Source: Firmicutes bacterium UBA4981 (GTDB taxonomy: Bacteria > Bacillota > SHA-98 > UBA4971). Taken from it: DNA of 29,634 nt. The position numbers and the translations under genes are program-made. Numbering within the stretch: the first letter of the stretch is position 1; every line of letters begins with the position of its first letter. The notes under the pieces are model-generated. The model saw only the letters and a program-made list of their open reading frames with translations, did no database searches and was not told the origin of the DNA. Positions 16,346 to 23,607 of this stretch are shown here, piece by piece. Where the stretch lies: assembly GCA_002398515.1 (NCBI GenBank), contig DGZL01000159.1, positions 23,131 to 52,764 of the forward strand, read 5' to 3'.

Positions 16346-17386
16346 ATGGCTGAGATCAAGAGAATAGGCGTTTTGACCGGCGGTGGGGACTCATCCGGTC
16401 TCAATGCTGCCATTCGCGGTGTTGTTATGAGGGCTGTGGACTACGGTTATGAAGTTCTCGGAATACAGGAAGGCTGGAAAGGGTTGGTAAATGGCGTTGC
16501 GGAGCCTATCGGTGTCGACGATGTCCGTGAAGTAATATCCATAGGCGGCACAATGCTGGGCTCATCTCGAACGAATCCCTTTAAGAAAGAAGGGGACGTT
16601 GACAAGTGCAAAGCCAATGTAAAGAAGCTCGGCCTCGATGCGATAGTCGCTATAGGCGGGGATGACACTCTCGGAGTGGCATCAGGACTTAGCCGACTCG
16701 GGGTTCCGTGTGTCGGGGTTCCGAAGACCATGGATAATGACGTGAACCTTACTGATTATTGTATTGGATTTGACACTGCGGTTACAGTTGCAGTAGATGC
16801 TGTAGAGAGGTTGCGCGATACTGCAAGGTCACACAGACGTGTAATGGTTCTTGAGGTCATGGGGAGATATGCAGGGTGGGTCGCGCTTGCTACCGCTATG
16901 GCGGGCGGAGCTGATTGGGTGCTAATCCCTGAGGTTGAACCTGATGTAGATGCTATGTGTAAGCATCTTGTGAAACTCAGAGAGTCAGGAAGACTCTATG
17001 GTGTGGTTGTGGTTTCAGAAGGTATAGAGTTATCCGGTATAGAGGATGATGCAGAAGAAGAGGTTGACGCGTTCGGTCATGTCAGATTAGGACTTCGTGG
17101 AATAGGGCATGTTGTAGGTGAGGAAATCGAAAAGAGAACCGGGATTCAGACTAGGGTAGCAGTGATTGGCCACATCCAACGCGGAGGCTCGCCCACTGTA
17201 ACTGACAGGTACCATGCCACACGTTTAGGTATGGCAGCTGCAGATCTGGTTCATAAAGGTGAATTCGGAAAGATGCCTACCTTCCTCGGGGGAGAGATAA
17301 AGGTTGTGGACTTGACTGAAGCGACTGCGAAGATTAAGACAGTGCCTAAGTCACTGTATGAAGATGCGATGACGTTATTTAAGTAG
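16346..17386 (+). CDS. pfp: Pyrophosphate-dependent type 6-phosphofructokinase
   Basis: A 346-residue phosphofructokinase paralogue beginning IKRIGVLTGGGDSSGLNAAI. It carries GGDDT (Asp107, equivalent to position 104 of PfkA) and PKTMDND (Lys127, equivalent to 124). In the family this Asp/Lys pair marks use of pyrophosphate instead of ATP, because the Asp blocks ATP binding. The reaction with PPi is reversible, so the enzyme can serve both glycolysis and gluconeogenesis. Further motifs are GFDTAVTVAVDAV, EVMGRYAGWVALA and GHIQRGGSPTVTDRYH. It contains a short acidic stretch (IEDDAEEEVDAFG, about 233-245) not present in the PfkA of this window. Cofactor use is inferred from these residues, not shown. 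Confidence 0.87.
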   Translation: MAEIKRIGVLTGGGDSSGLNAAIRGVVMRAVDYGYEVLGIQEGWKGLVNGVAEPIGVDDVREVISIGGTMLGSSRTNPFKKEGDVDKCKANVKKLGLDAIVAIGGDDTLGVASGLSRLGVPCVGVPKTMDNDVNLTDYCIGFDTAVTVAVDAVERLRDTARSHRRVMVLEVMGRYAGWVALATAMAGGADWVLIPEVEPDVDAMCKHLVKLRESGRLYGVVVVSEGIELSGIEDDAEEEVDAFGHVRLGLRGIGHVVGEEIEKRTGIQTRVAVIGHIQRGGSPTVTDRYHATRLGMAAADLVHKGEFGKMPTFLGGEIKVVDLTEATAKIKTVPKSLYEDAMTLFK

Positions 17387-17604
17387 ACTATGGATGAAAA
17401 TGTCTCGGTGTAAAGTAAGATCTCACGGGAAGCGCCGGATTCGGCTGTCGCTCGGGATCATGGTGAATCTCGAGGAAACTCAGATTGTATAGTGACAGCA
17501 TGATTGATCACAGCGTGACCTGGGGTGAACGGTGAAACTGACTTTCGTGAGAGCCTTACGTTGAAGACCTGTAGGCAAAGAAGCGATGGTGCTATTTCAC
17601 TAAT

Positions 17605-18183
17605 ATGCTAGGTGAGCCGTCAAGAGTAATGATGCTCATAGGTGTAGGGTTTCTTCTCATGGCCGGCGGAGTTCCCATCTCTTCGCCGGCCATGTTTGGT
17701 TTTCTTGCGAGTGCAGTGCATGAAAGTGGCTGGTCATGGCTATTTGCCGGATTGTTCGTGAGTCTCTTCACTGTAGCCGGTCATGCCATGTGCTATGTAG
17801 TCTTCAGGCAATTCGGACCTTCTGTTTGGAACAAGATAGTCAGGCGCTATCCCGGTATCTTAGGGACGGTTTCGCGTATTAAGTTAGGGAGCGCTCAGGG
17901 TAAGCCTTTTGACCCTGCTCTCCTTCTTCTTCGTTGGATTGGGGTGGGCTATAGTCAGGTATTTTGGATGCTCGGCCTATCCGGACGCGATGCCTCAAGC
18001 ACCCTCCGAATTCTCTTTCTTGCTGATATTCTTTGGGCGGGCGCATGGTCGTTCGGCCTTACAAAGCTATTGGTTGATGCTCCTCTGGTAGGTCGATACC
18101 TGACCAGATTCGGTTGGGCTTTGCTCTTCTTGAGCCTGGCTGGATACGGCCTCAGACATTTCCTTGGTCAAAAGAGCAGTTAG
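17605..18183 (+). CDS. Small DedA/VTT-like membrane protein (weak match)
   Basis: A 192-residue hydrophobic protein with about four or five membrane segments, for example MMLIGVGFLLMAGGVPIS, WSWLFAGLFVSLFTVAGHA, ILFLADILWAGAWSFGL and WALLFLSLAGYGL. The central stretch (LLLLRWIGVGYSQVFWMLGL followed by D..WA..W..G) resembles the arginine-containing re-entrant part of DedA/VTT proteins, which act as lipid scramblases or flippases. The match is distant and I would not name a function. No clear binding site precedes ATG 17605, and ATGs at 17629 and 17632 are alternatives. The gene stands alone between the aldolase/PFP pair and the Hdr cluster. A perfect inverted repeat lies near its start. Confidence 0.62.
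   Translation: MLGEPSRVMMLIGVGFLLMAGGVPISSPAMFGFLASAVHESGWSWLFAGLFVSLFTVAGHAMCYVVFRQFGPSVWNKIVRRYPGILGTVSRIKLGSAQGKPFDPALLLLRWIGVGYSQVFWMLGLSGRDASSTLRILFLADILWAGAWSFGLTKLLVDAPLVGRYLTRFGWALLFLSLAGYGLRHFLGQKSS
17658..17694. repeat. Perfect 11-bp inverted repeat inside the start of the membrane gene
   Basis: CATGGCCGGCG (17658-17668) and CGCCGGCCATG (17684-17694) are exact reverse complements separated by 15 bases. In mRNA they would form a very stable GC-rich hairpin about 55 bases into the coding sequence. Confidence 0.8.
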
Positions 18184-18269
18184 ATCCCTATTGTCCGGGC
18201 CCACTTAAGATGGTAAGACATCCGTCACCTTTTTGACCACAAGAGAAAGAAGCACTAAGTCTCTGGAGA

Positions 18270-18428
18270 GGTGGTCGCTTTTCGACCACCGAAAGCTCGA
18301 TCGGTGTTCGAAAACCTACACCGAACTCATTGGCGTGATCGATTTTGTGGCACCCTCAGGATTATCTCCAAAAACGTGGTCGAAAATAGCACACGCGTTC
18401 AAGAAGCGTGTTCGAAGATAGTACACGC
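18270..18428. repeat. Two pairs of imperfect 32-33 nt repeats built on GTG(T/G)TCGAA...ACAC
   Basis: Related units begin at 18271, 18304, 18376 and 18408, that is 33 and 32 bases apart within each pair. The last two share 18 of 21 bases (GTGGTCGAAAATAGCACACGC and GTGTTCGAAGATAGTACACGC). Each unit is partly palindromic. The first is a perfect 8-bp hairpin (GGTGGTCG/CGACCACC, 18270-18290) and the second has TCGGTGT/ACACCGA (18301-18324). GCGTGT at 18406-18411 can pair with ACACGC either upstream (18391-18396) or downstream (18423-18428). Confidence 0.6.
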
Positions 18429-18439
18429 TTTCCAAACAT

Positions 18440-18466
18440 AGGGATTGAGTTGCGTTCTCAATCTCT
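18440..18466. other. Hairpin in the leader region of the Hdr cluster
   Basis: AGGGATTGAG (18440-18449) and CTCAATCTCT (18457-18466) form a 10-bp stem with one G-T pair and a seven-base loop. No T-tract follows. It may be a leader structure or a weak terminator of the upstream transcript. Confidence 0.5.
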
Positions 18467-18607
18467 GTTGACTATGTGATGACCGGCATTAAGAAGACAG
18501 CTGAGAAATTTAGCCTATTGTTAGGAAGGAAATTAGGCAGATAACGTAGAAAATTCCAATGACTACAGATGGGTGTAAATTTGCCTGAAAATTCGGAGGT
18601 GACAGTT

Positions 18608-19021
18608 TTGGAGGTCCGGGGATATCTACTTCCGGATGGATTGTGTTATGACCGCAACCACACTTGGGGTAGGGTCGAAGGAGATATCGTTACAGTCGGA
18701 CTCAATGACTTTGCCCAAAAACTTGCCAAGGATTTCGTCTCAGTAGATCTGCCTATTGAGGGAAAGCAGGTAACACAGGGCAAAGCTATTGCGTCAGTGG
18801 AATCGGGGAAATGGGTGGGTCGGATATATGCGATAGTCAGCGGTGAAGTTGTGGAAGTCAATGAAGCCTTGGAGGACGAACCCACATTCCTAAACACGGA
18901 CCCGTACGGTGAGGGCTGGGTTCTGAAGATTAGAATGGAGAATCCTGATGAATTGTCCAACCTCCTGCAAGGAGAGGAAGCAGTGAGGTGGCTGGAAGAA
19001 GAAATCGAGAAACATGCTTAG
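18608..19021 (+). CDS. GcvH-like lipoyl-carrier protein at the head of the Hdr cluster
   Basis: A 137-residue protein with the H-protein fold of the glycine cleavage system: DRNHTWGRVEGDIVTVGLN, FVSVDLPIEGKQV, then SVESGKWVGRIYAIVSGEVV and NTDPYGEGWVLKI. Lys68 in VESGKW aligns with the lipoylated lysine of GcvH (ESVKA), with Gly in place of Val before it. It should therefore carry lipoate if a lipoyl ligase recognises it. No glycine cleavage genes (P or T protein) are near; instead hdrC follows 36 bases later. This recalls the lipoate-binding proteins linked to sulfur-oxidising Hdr-like systems, but TusA, DsrE and rhodanese genes are absent here. TTG at 18608 is chosen because GGAGG lies eight bases upstream; ATG at 18569 has no binding site. 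Confidence 0.85.
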   Translation: MEVRGYLLPDGLCYDRNHTWGRVEGDIVTVGLNDFAQKLAKDFVSVDLPIEGKQVTQGKAIASVESGKWVGRIYAIVSGEVVEVNEALEDEPTFLNTDPYGEGWVLKIRMENPDELSNLLQGEEAVRWLEEEIEKHA

Positions 19022-19057
19022 TAACTGCTGCTTTCGACGGGAAGGAGGGCTCTTGTA

Positions 19058-19591
19058 ATGGAGTCTGCCCAGAAGAAGGATGTTCCTGTCGTAACCGTCC
19101 TAGACCCGAAATTTAAGTATGAGGTTGCGCGGGAACCCGGCGGAGAGAATATCAAGTATTGTTTCCAGTGTGGCACATGCACTTCCGGGTGCAAAGTAGC
19201 GGAATTCGATAGCAAGTACAACCCCCGCAAGATAATCAGAATGGTCATCTTGGGGATGAGGGAGAGGGTTCTCTCCGGTGATTTCATCTGGTTGTGCGCT
19301 ACGTGCTATACGTGTCACGAAAGATGTCCCCAGGATGTTAGGATACCTGAAGTCATGAATGCTCTGAAGAACATCGCCGTAAGGGAAGGATATATCCACC
19401 CCGCTTTTCGAGCACAGGCTGAACTCATCGCAGGATACGGTCGGTTGTATGAAGTCGACGAGCTTGCCAATGAAAAACGAACTGATTGGGGTCTTACGGA
19501 GATCCCCCAAGGTTGCCCGGAGGTTGCTGAGATATACGGGATAACCGGGCTCGCTGACCTACTTTCTGGCGGGGCGGGTGGTAAGTTATGA
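19058..19591 (+). CDS. hdrC: Heterodisulfide reductase subunit C-like ferredoxin
   Basis: A 177-residue iron-sulfur protein with two complete CxxCxxCxxxC motifs: C35/C38/C41/C45 (CFQCGTCTSGC) and C80/C83/C86/C90 (CATCYTCHERCP). These bind two [4Fe-4S] clusters that pass electrons from HdrA to HdrB. The surrounding sequence (NPRKIIRMVILGM, DVRIPEVMNALKNIA) is typical of HdrC. No membrane segment is present, so the complex is cytoplasmic and not of the membrane-bound HdrDE kind. The ATG at 19058 follows AAGGAGG at good distance. The 3' end overlaps hdrB by four bases (ATGA), so the two are made together. Confidence 0.94.
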   Translation: MESAQKKDVPVVTVLDPKFKYEVAREPGGENIKYCFQCGTCTSGCKVAEFDSKYNPRKIIRMVILGMRERVLSGDFIWLCATCYTCHERCPQDVRIPEVMNALKNIAVREGYIHPAFRAQAELIAGYGRLYEVDELANEKRTDWGLTEIPQGCPEVAEIYGITGLADLLSGGAGGKL

Positions 19592-20460
19592 AGATGGCAG
19601 TGTTCTTAGGCTGCACAGTGCCTGTAAGAAACTTGAGTTATGAGTTGTCTGCCAAACGAGTAGCCGGAGAACTCGGGCTTGAGCTTGTGGATATCCCGGA
19701 ATTTGGTTGTTGCGGGTATCCTGTAAAATCTGTCCACCACGAGACCGCTTATCTCTTGGCAGCCAGGAATCTGGCGCTGGCAGAGGAGAGGGGATTGGAC
19801 ATTTGCACTCTCTGCAGTGCATGCACGTCTGTTCTGACTGAAGTGTCGCGGGAACTTACCGCAAATGAGGCCTTGCTCGATGCGACCTGCAAAAGCCTGG
19901 GCATGTTGGGCAGGCGGTACTCGGGGAAGGTCAAGGTGAAGCATTTCGTACGCGTCCTCTATGAGGATATCGGACTCGAAGCAGTGGAGAAGGCTGTGAA
20001 ACGTCCTCTTGATATGTTTAGTATCGCATCTCATTATGGGTGTCACTACCTGAAACCCTCAGAAATATACGATAGGTTCGATCACCCTGAAGTGCCGCAG
20101 TCTCTCGATAGGCTTGTGGCCGCAACCGGCGCTCGGGCAGTTGATTATCGGACAAAGAAGGACTGCTGCGGCGGAGCTATCCTTGGGGTTGACGAAGAAA
20201 CTGCGCTTTCTATGGCTAGGGCAAAATTGGACGACATCAGTAACGCAGGGGCAGATGCGATTAACCTTATCTGTCCTTTTTGCTCTGTGATGTACGGGGC
20301 GAATCAACGGAAGATTGGCGCCGGCCGCGATGTCAAGTACGACCTTCCTATTCTTTACTATCCACAGATTCTCGGACTTGCAATGGGAATCAGCCATGAA
20401 GAACTCGGACTGATGCAGAATCCCATTAGACCTAGGGCATTGCTTGCGAAGATTTCATAA
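19588..20460 (+). CDS. hdrB: Heterodisulfide reductase subunit B-like (two CCG domains)
   Basis: The disulfide-active subunit, 290 residues, with both cysteine-rich CCG motifs complete. The first is C9, C41-C42 and C76/C79; the second is C152, C193-C194 and C229/C232. In methanogen HdrB these bind two non-cubane [4Fe-4S] clusters that cleave the CoM-S-S-CoB bond. This organism is unlikely to have CoM/CoB, so the true substrate is unknown. Having every ligand argues for real disulfide chemistry, not mere electron transfer. An extra cysteine (C73) lies just before the first CxxC. The gene overlaps hdrC and is followed after nine bases by hdrA. Confidence 0.93.
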   Translation: MKMAVFLGCTVPVRNLSYELSAKRVAGELGLELVDIPEFGCCGYPVKSVHHETAYLLAARNLALAEERGLDICTLCSACTSVLTEVSRELTANEALLDATCKSLGMLGRRYSGKVKVKHFVRVLYEDIGLEAVEKAVKRPLDMFSIASHYGCHYLKPSEIYDRFDHPEVPQSLDRLVAATGARAVDYRTKKDCCGGAILGVDEETALSMARAKLDDISNAGADAINLICPFCSVMYGANQRKIGAGRDVKYDLPILYYPQILGLAMGISHEELGLMQNPIRPRALLAKIS

Positions 20461-20469
20461 GGACGGTGC

Positions 20470-22521
20470 ATGCCAAGCATGCTACAAGATACGGGATTTG
20501 ACGCGCGAATAGGCGTTTACGTTTGTCACTGCGGTCTGAATATTGCAGGCGTGGTGGACGTCGAGGCGGTGAGGGAGAGCGCGAGGTTTCTCGAAGGTGT
20601 AGTAGTGGTAAGAGACAACCGCTACACATGTAGTGAAGTAGGTCAGAAGGGCATTGCCGATGACATTAAGGAATTTATGCTCAACCGTGTAGTCATCGCC
20701 TCGTGTTCACCAAGACTGCATGAAAAGACATTCAGGACTCTTTTGGAAAAGTCAGGACTTAATCCCCATTTGCTTGAGATGGCGAATATCAGGGAGCATT
20801 GCTCATGGGTTCATTATGATAACCATGAGGCTGCCACCGAAAAGGCTAAAGGCCTTGTGCACTCTTCTGTGGCAAGGGCAAGGCTGCTTCAGCCCCTTTC
20901 GCGGACAAAAGGCCGGGTGGTGCCTGAGGTGATGGTTGTAGGCGGAGGTGTGGCAGGCATCTCTGCTTCTCTTTACTTAGGTGGCATGGGAATTAAAACC
21001 TACCTTGTGGAGAGAGAGCCTTCAATCGGTGGCCATATGGCAATGCTGGATAAGACTTTTCCCACTCTCGACTGTAGCCTCTGTATTCTCTCGCCAAAAA
21101 TGGTCGAGGTTGCAGAATGTGAGAACATCAAGGTTCTGAGTTATTCTGAAATTGAGAAGGTTGAAGGGCAAGTAGGGGATTTCCGGGTCCAGGTAAGGAG
21201 GAAGCCCCGCTACGTAAATGAGGAGAAATGCGTTGGGTGTGGTGACTGCGTAGCGAAATGCCCTGTCAAAGTGAAGGACGACTTCAATCGTAATATGGGA
21301 ACACGAAAAGCAATTTACATCCCGTTCCCACAAGCGATTCCCCCTGCTTATGTAATCGACGACCAAAATTGCAGATACCTTACGCAGGGTAAATGCAAGA
21401 TATGTCAGGCAGTCTGTGAGCGGGGCGCAATCGAATATGACCAGACTTCCTATGTAGAAACGATTGAAGTAGGGGCAATCATCGTCGCTACCGGGTTTCA
21501 ACCTTATGACCCCAGGGGGTTACCTCAGTACGGGTACGGCAGATTTCCCAATGTCATAACCAGCCTCGACTTTGAAAGGCTGATTTGCGCTGACGGCCCT
21601 ACTTACGGCAAGCTGAAGAGGCCGGGAGACAGCCAAGTTCCTAAGCGGGTGGCGTTCATACAGTGCGTCGGATCTCGTAGCGTGGCTTCGGGCTGCCGAG
21701 GATATGGGCTTGACGCAGAGACAGGATCTTCGGTCGGAGCGACAGATCCTAAAGCCTATTGCTCCAGGGTGTGCTGTATGATCACTGCTAAACAGGCTTT
21801 CATGGTTAAGGAGAAGTATCCTGACGCTGAGGTATACGTCTACTATATAGACATGAGAACCGCAGGGAAAGGGTTTGAAGAGTTCTATCAGCGAGGGAGG
21901 CATGAAGGTATTGTATTTTTGCGGGGCAAGCCAGGAGAAATTGAGGAGAGGGACGACGGGTGCCTGAGGATTATATCAGAGGACCTTGATTCCGGGTGTA
22001 TCCTTGATCTCTGTTTTGACATGGTAGTCCTGGCGCAAGGGCTTACTCCCCCTGACGGGCTTGTGGAATTCGCCCAGAAGATGAACCTGTCCCGCAGTGA
22101 GGACGGATTCTTGATGGAAGGGCATCCTAAGTTGCGTCCTGCTGAGACTGCGATTGACGGGATTTATCTTGCAGGATGCGTGCAATTTCCTAAGGATATC
22201 CCGGACAGTGTAGCTCAGGCAGGGGCAGCTGCAGCAGCGGCTGCGGTAACGTGTTCCAAAGAGAGCATTGAAATAGACCCGCTCGGTCCTGTAATAGACG
22301 AAGCGCTGTGTATCGGGTGTAAGCTTTGTGAGATGCTTTGCCCGTACGGCGCGATAAAGGTGGAGCTTACTGACAAAGGCCCTAAGGCGAAATCCATTGA
22401 AGTGGCCTGCAAAGGCTGTGGTGTATGCGGTGCCTCCTGTTCCACCCGGGCGATTACTATGAAGCACTATACAGACAGCCAGCTTACTGCCCAAGCCAAG
22501 GCTATCCTGGAGGTGGTCTAA
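20470..22521 (+). CDS. hdrA: Heterodisulfide reductase subunit A-like flavoprotein (single-length)
   Basis: A 683-residue HdrA, the FAD subunit that carries out electron bifurcation in Hdr complexes. Domain order is: N-terminal iron-sulfur domain (VYVCHCGLNIAGVVDV, C19/C21; CSEVGQKGI; ASCSPRLHE); FAD-binding Rossmann fold with VVGGGVAGISA (Gly158-160); the HdrA signature TLDCSLCILSPKM; an inserted ferredoxin domain with CVGCGDCVAKCP from about 254 and CKICQAVC further on; and a C-terminal two-cluster ferredoxin (CIGCKLCEMLCP from 614, CKGCGVCGASC near 642). Length and order match methanogen HdrA. The start ATG at 20470 has AAGGACGG upstream. The following mvhD-type gene starts directly at the stop codon. 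Confidence 0.95.
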   Translation: MPSMLQDTGFDARIGVYVCHCGLNIAGVVDVEAVRESARFLEGVVVVRDNRYTCSEVGQKGIADDIKEFMLNRVVIASCSPRLHEKTFRTLLEKSGLNPHLLEMANIREHCSWVHYDNHEAATEKAKGLVHSSVARARLLQPLSRTKGRVVPEVMVVGGGVAGISASLYLGGMGIKTYLVEREPSIGGHMAMLDKTFPTLDCSLCILSPKMVEVAECENIKVLSYSEIEKVEGQVGDFRVQVRRKPRYVNEEKCVGCGDCVAKCPVKVKDDFNRNMGTRKAIYIPFPQAIPPAYVIDDQNCRYLTQGKCKICQAVCERGAIEYDQTSYVETIEVGAIIVATGFQPYDPRGLPQYGYGRFPNVITSLDFERLICADGPTYGKLKRPGDSQVPKRVAFIQCVGSRSVASGCRGYGLDAETGSSVGATDPKAYCSRVCCMITAKQAFMVKEKYPDAEVYVYYIDMRTAGKGFEEFYQRGRHEGIVFLRGKPGEIEERDDGCLRIISEDLDSGCILDLCFDMVVLAQGLTPPDGLVEFAQKMNLSRSEDGFLMEGHPKLRPAETAIDGIYLAGCVQFPKDIPDSVAQAGAAAAAAAVTCSKESIEIDPLGPVIDEALCIGCKLCEMLCPYGAIKVELTDKGPKAKSIEVACKGCGVCGASCSTRAITMKHYTDSQLTAQAKAILEVV

Positions 22522-23514
22522 TTGTCGCAGCAAGCGATGGACGACATGAATCAGGCGGAGCATGTCTTGGGAATAGAACAGGCTCAAGGACTGGGGCATG
22601 CTTTGGGAACTGAGTCTCTCATAGAGACTGAGCACGGTATAGACAAGGAGAAAGCTTTCCGGGATGAACAGGCCATAGAGCCGGGGAAGGCCTTTGAGCC
22701 TGTTATAGTTGGGTTTTTGTGTAACTGGTGTTCGTACGCAGGAGCGGATCTTGCAGGCACGTCCAGACTATCTTATCCCACTAACCTCCGTGTCATCAGG
22801 GTTATGTGTTCCGGGCGGGTTGATCCCGGACTCATGCTTGAACCGTTTCTCAGAGGCGCAGACGGCGTCATGGTGTTAGGATGCCATCCTGCCGACTGTC
22901 ATTACTTGACCGGTAACTACCAGGCTGAGCAGCGAGTTTTTTGCGTCAGGGCTGTCTTGGAGCACCTGGGGATAGAAAGTGGCAGGCTGTATCTAGATTG
23001 GGTATCCGCATCTGAAGGCGCAAGGTTCGCTGAGCTGGTCATGGAATTTGCGCACCAAGTGAAGAGGCTTGGCCCCATAGGGGGTCGAGAGTCGCGGGAA
23101 GGATTACCCCTGCCGGAGTTTATGCGGAGAGTACAGGTAGCGAAGCGGGTGACGGAGGGAGAAAAATTTAGGTGGCTTGTGGGACGGAGAAAGGCCTTGC
23201 TTGAAGAGGAGAATGTCTATAAAGAACAGTTGCCAGGCAGGAGGTTCCATGACCTCATGTCTTTCGTAGTCGTTGAAGAATGCCTTAGAGCTGCTATAGA
23301 GCTCCTTACTGAGGAAGGTCCTATGTCTGTTAAAGACATGGCGGAAACACTGGGAGTGTCTGCCCGTAAGGTTTTGGAGCACACTGCTTATCTCAAGAAA
23401 TTCGGATTCCTTGAGCTTCATGATGTCATAGGATGCAGTCCGCGATATGTTTCCTTGAAACACCGGCTATCCAAGGGAGAGAGGCAGGAAGGATTCTGCC
23501 TAATGTCTCTTTAG
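22522..23514 (+). CDS. mvhD: MvhD-type [2Fe-2S] protein fused to a winged-helix-like domain
   Basis: A 330-residue three-part protein. Residues 1-60 are an unusual Glu/Gln/Ala-rich extension. Residues 61-185 are MvhD (FLCNWCSYAGADLAG, C67/C70; CSGRVDP, C96; GCHPADCHY, C121/C126), the adaptor that carries electrons to HdrA. Residues about 250-315 (AAIELLTEEGPMSVKDMAET, LGVSARKVLEHTAYLKKFGF) look like a winged helix-turn-helix, joined by a basic linker (MRRVQVAKRV, WLVGRRKALL). Canonical MvhD is about 140 residues, as in the second copy downstream. TTG at 22522 has GGAGG eight bases upstream; ATG at 22537 or 22549 would shorten only the extension. The last domain may bind DNA or simply contact HdrA; I cannot tell. 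Confidence 0.88.
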   Translation: MSQQAMDDMNQAEHVLGIEQAQGLGHALGTESLIETEHGIDKEKAFRDEQAIEPGKAFEPVIVGFLCNWCSYAGADLAGTSRLSYPTNLRVIRVMCSGRVDPGLMLEPFLRGADGVMVLGCHPADCHYLTGNYQAEQRVFCVRAVLEHLGIESGRLYLDWVSASEGARFAELVMEFAHQVKRLGPIGGRESREGLPLPEFMRRVQVAKRVTEGEKFRWLVGRRKALLEEENVYKEQLPGRRFHDLMSFVVVEECLRAAIELLTEEGPMSVKDMAETLGVSARKVLEHTAYLKKFGFLELHDVIGCSPRYVSLKHRLSKGERQEGFCLMSL

Positions 23515-23607
23515 TATATGGGCGACGGGGCCTCTGTTAAGAGCGAATTGGAATCTGACGGTTAAGGGTAAGAGACAACACAAATGGTGTCAAGAGGAGC
23601 GCGAGAT

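Larger units (their letters stand above)
18184..18607. other. Gene-free gap with repeats and hairpins before the Hdr cluster
   Basis: This 424-base stretch has no convincing gene; a 62-codon frame at 18233-18421 runs through the repeat units and is probably spurious. It holds four related repeat units (18270-18428) and a hairpin (18440-18466). A TTGACT at 18468-18473 lacks a good -10 at 16-18 bases. Any promoter for the Hdr operon should lie here, but I cannot point to it. Confidence 0.6.

Noticed and set aside
17394..17492. A 32-codon frame after the PPi-type phosphofructokinase
   Set aside because: No Shine-Dalgarno site and a composition with no recognisable pattern; likely chance.
18233..18421. 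A 62-codon + strand frame in the gap before the Hdr cluster
   Set aside because: It runs through the imperfect palindromic repeats, has no ribosome binding site and no recognisable protein pattern.
18270..18428. A CRISPR array
   Set aside because: The units are imperfect, only four, not evenly spaced between the pairs, and lack unique spacers and cas genes.
18608..19021. Calling the lipoyl protein part of a glycine cleavage operon
   Set aside because: No P-, T- or L-protein genes lie nearby, and the gene directly precedes hdrCBA.
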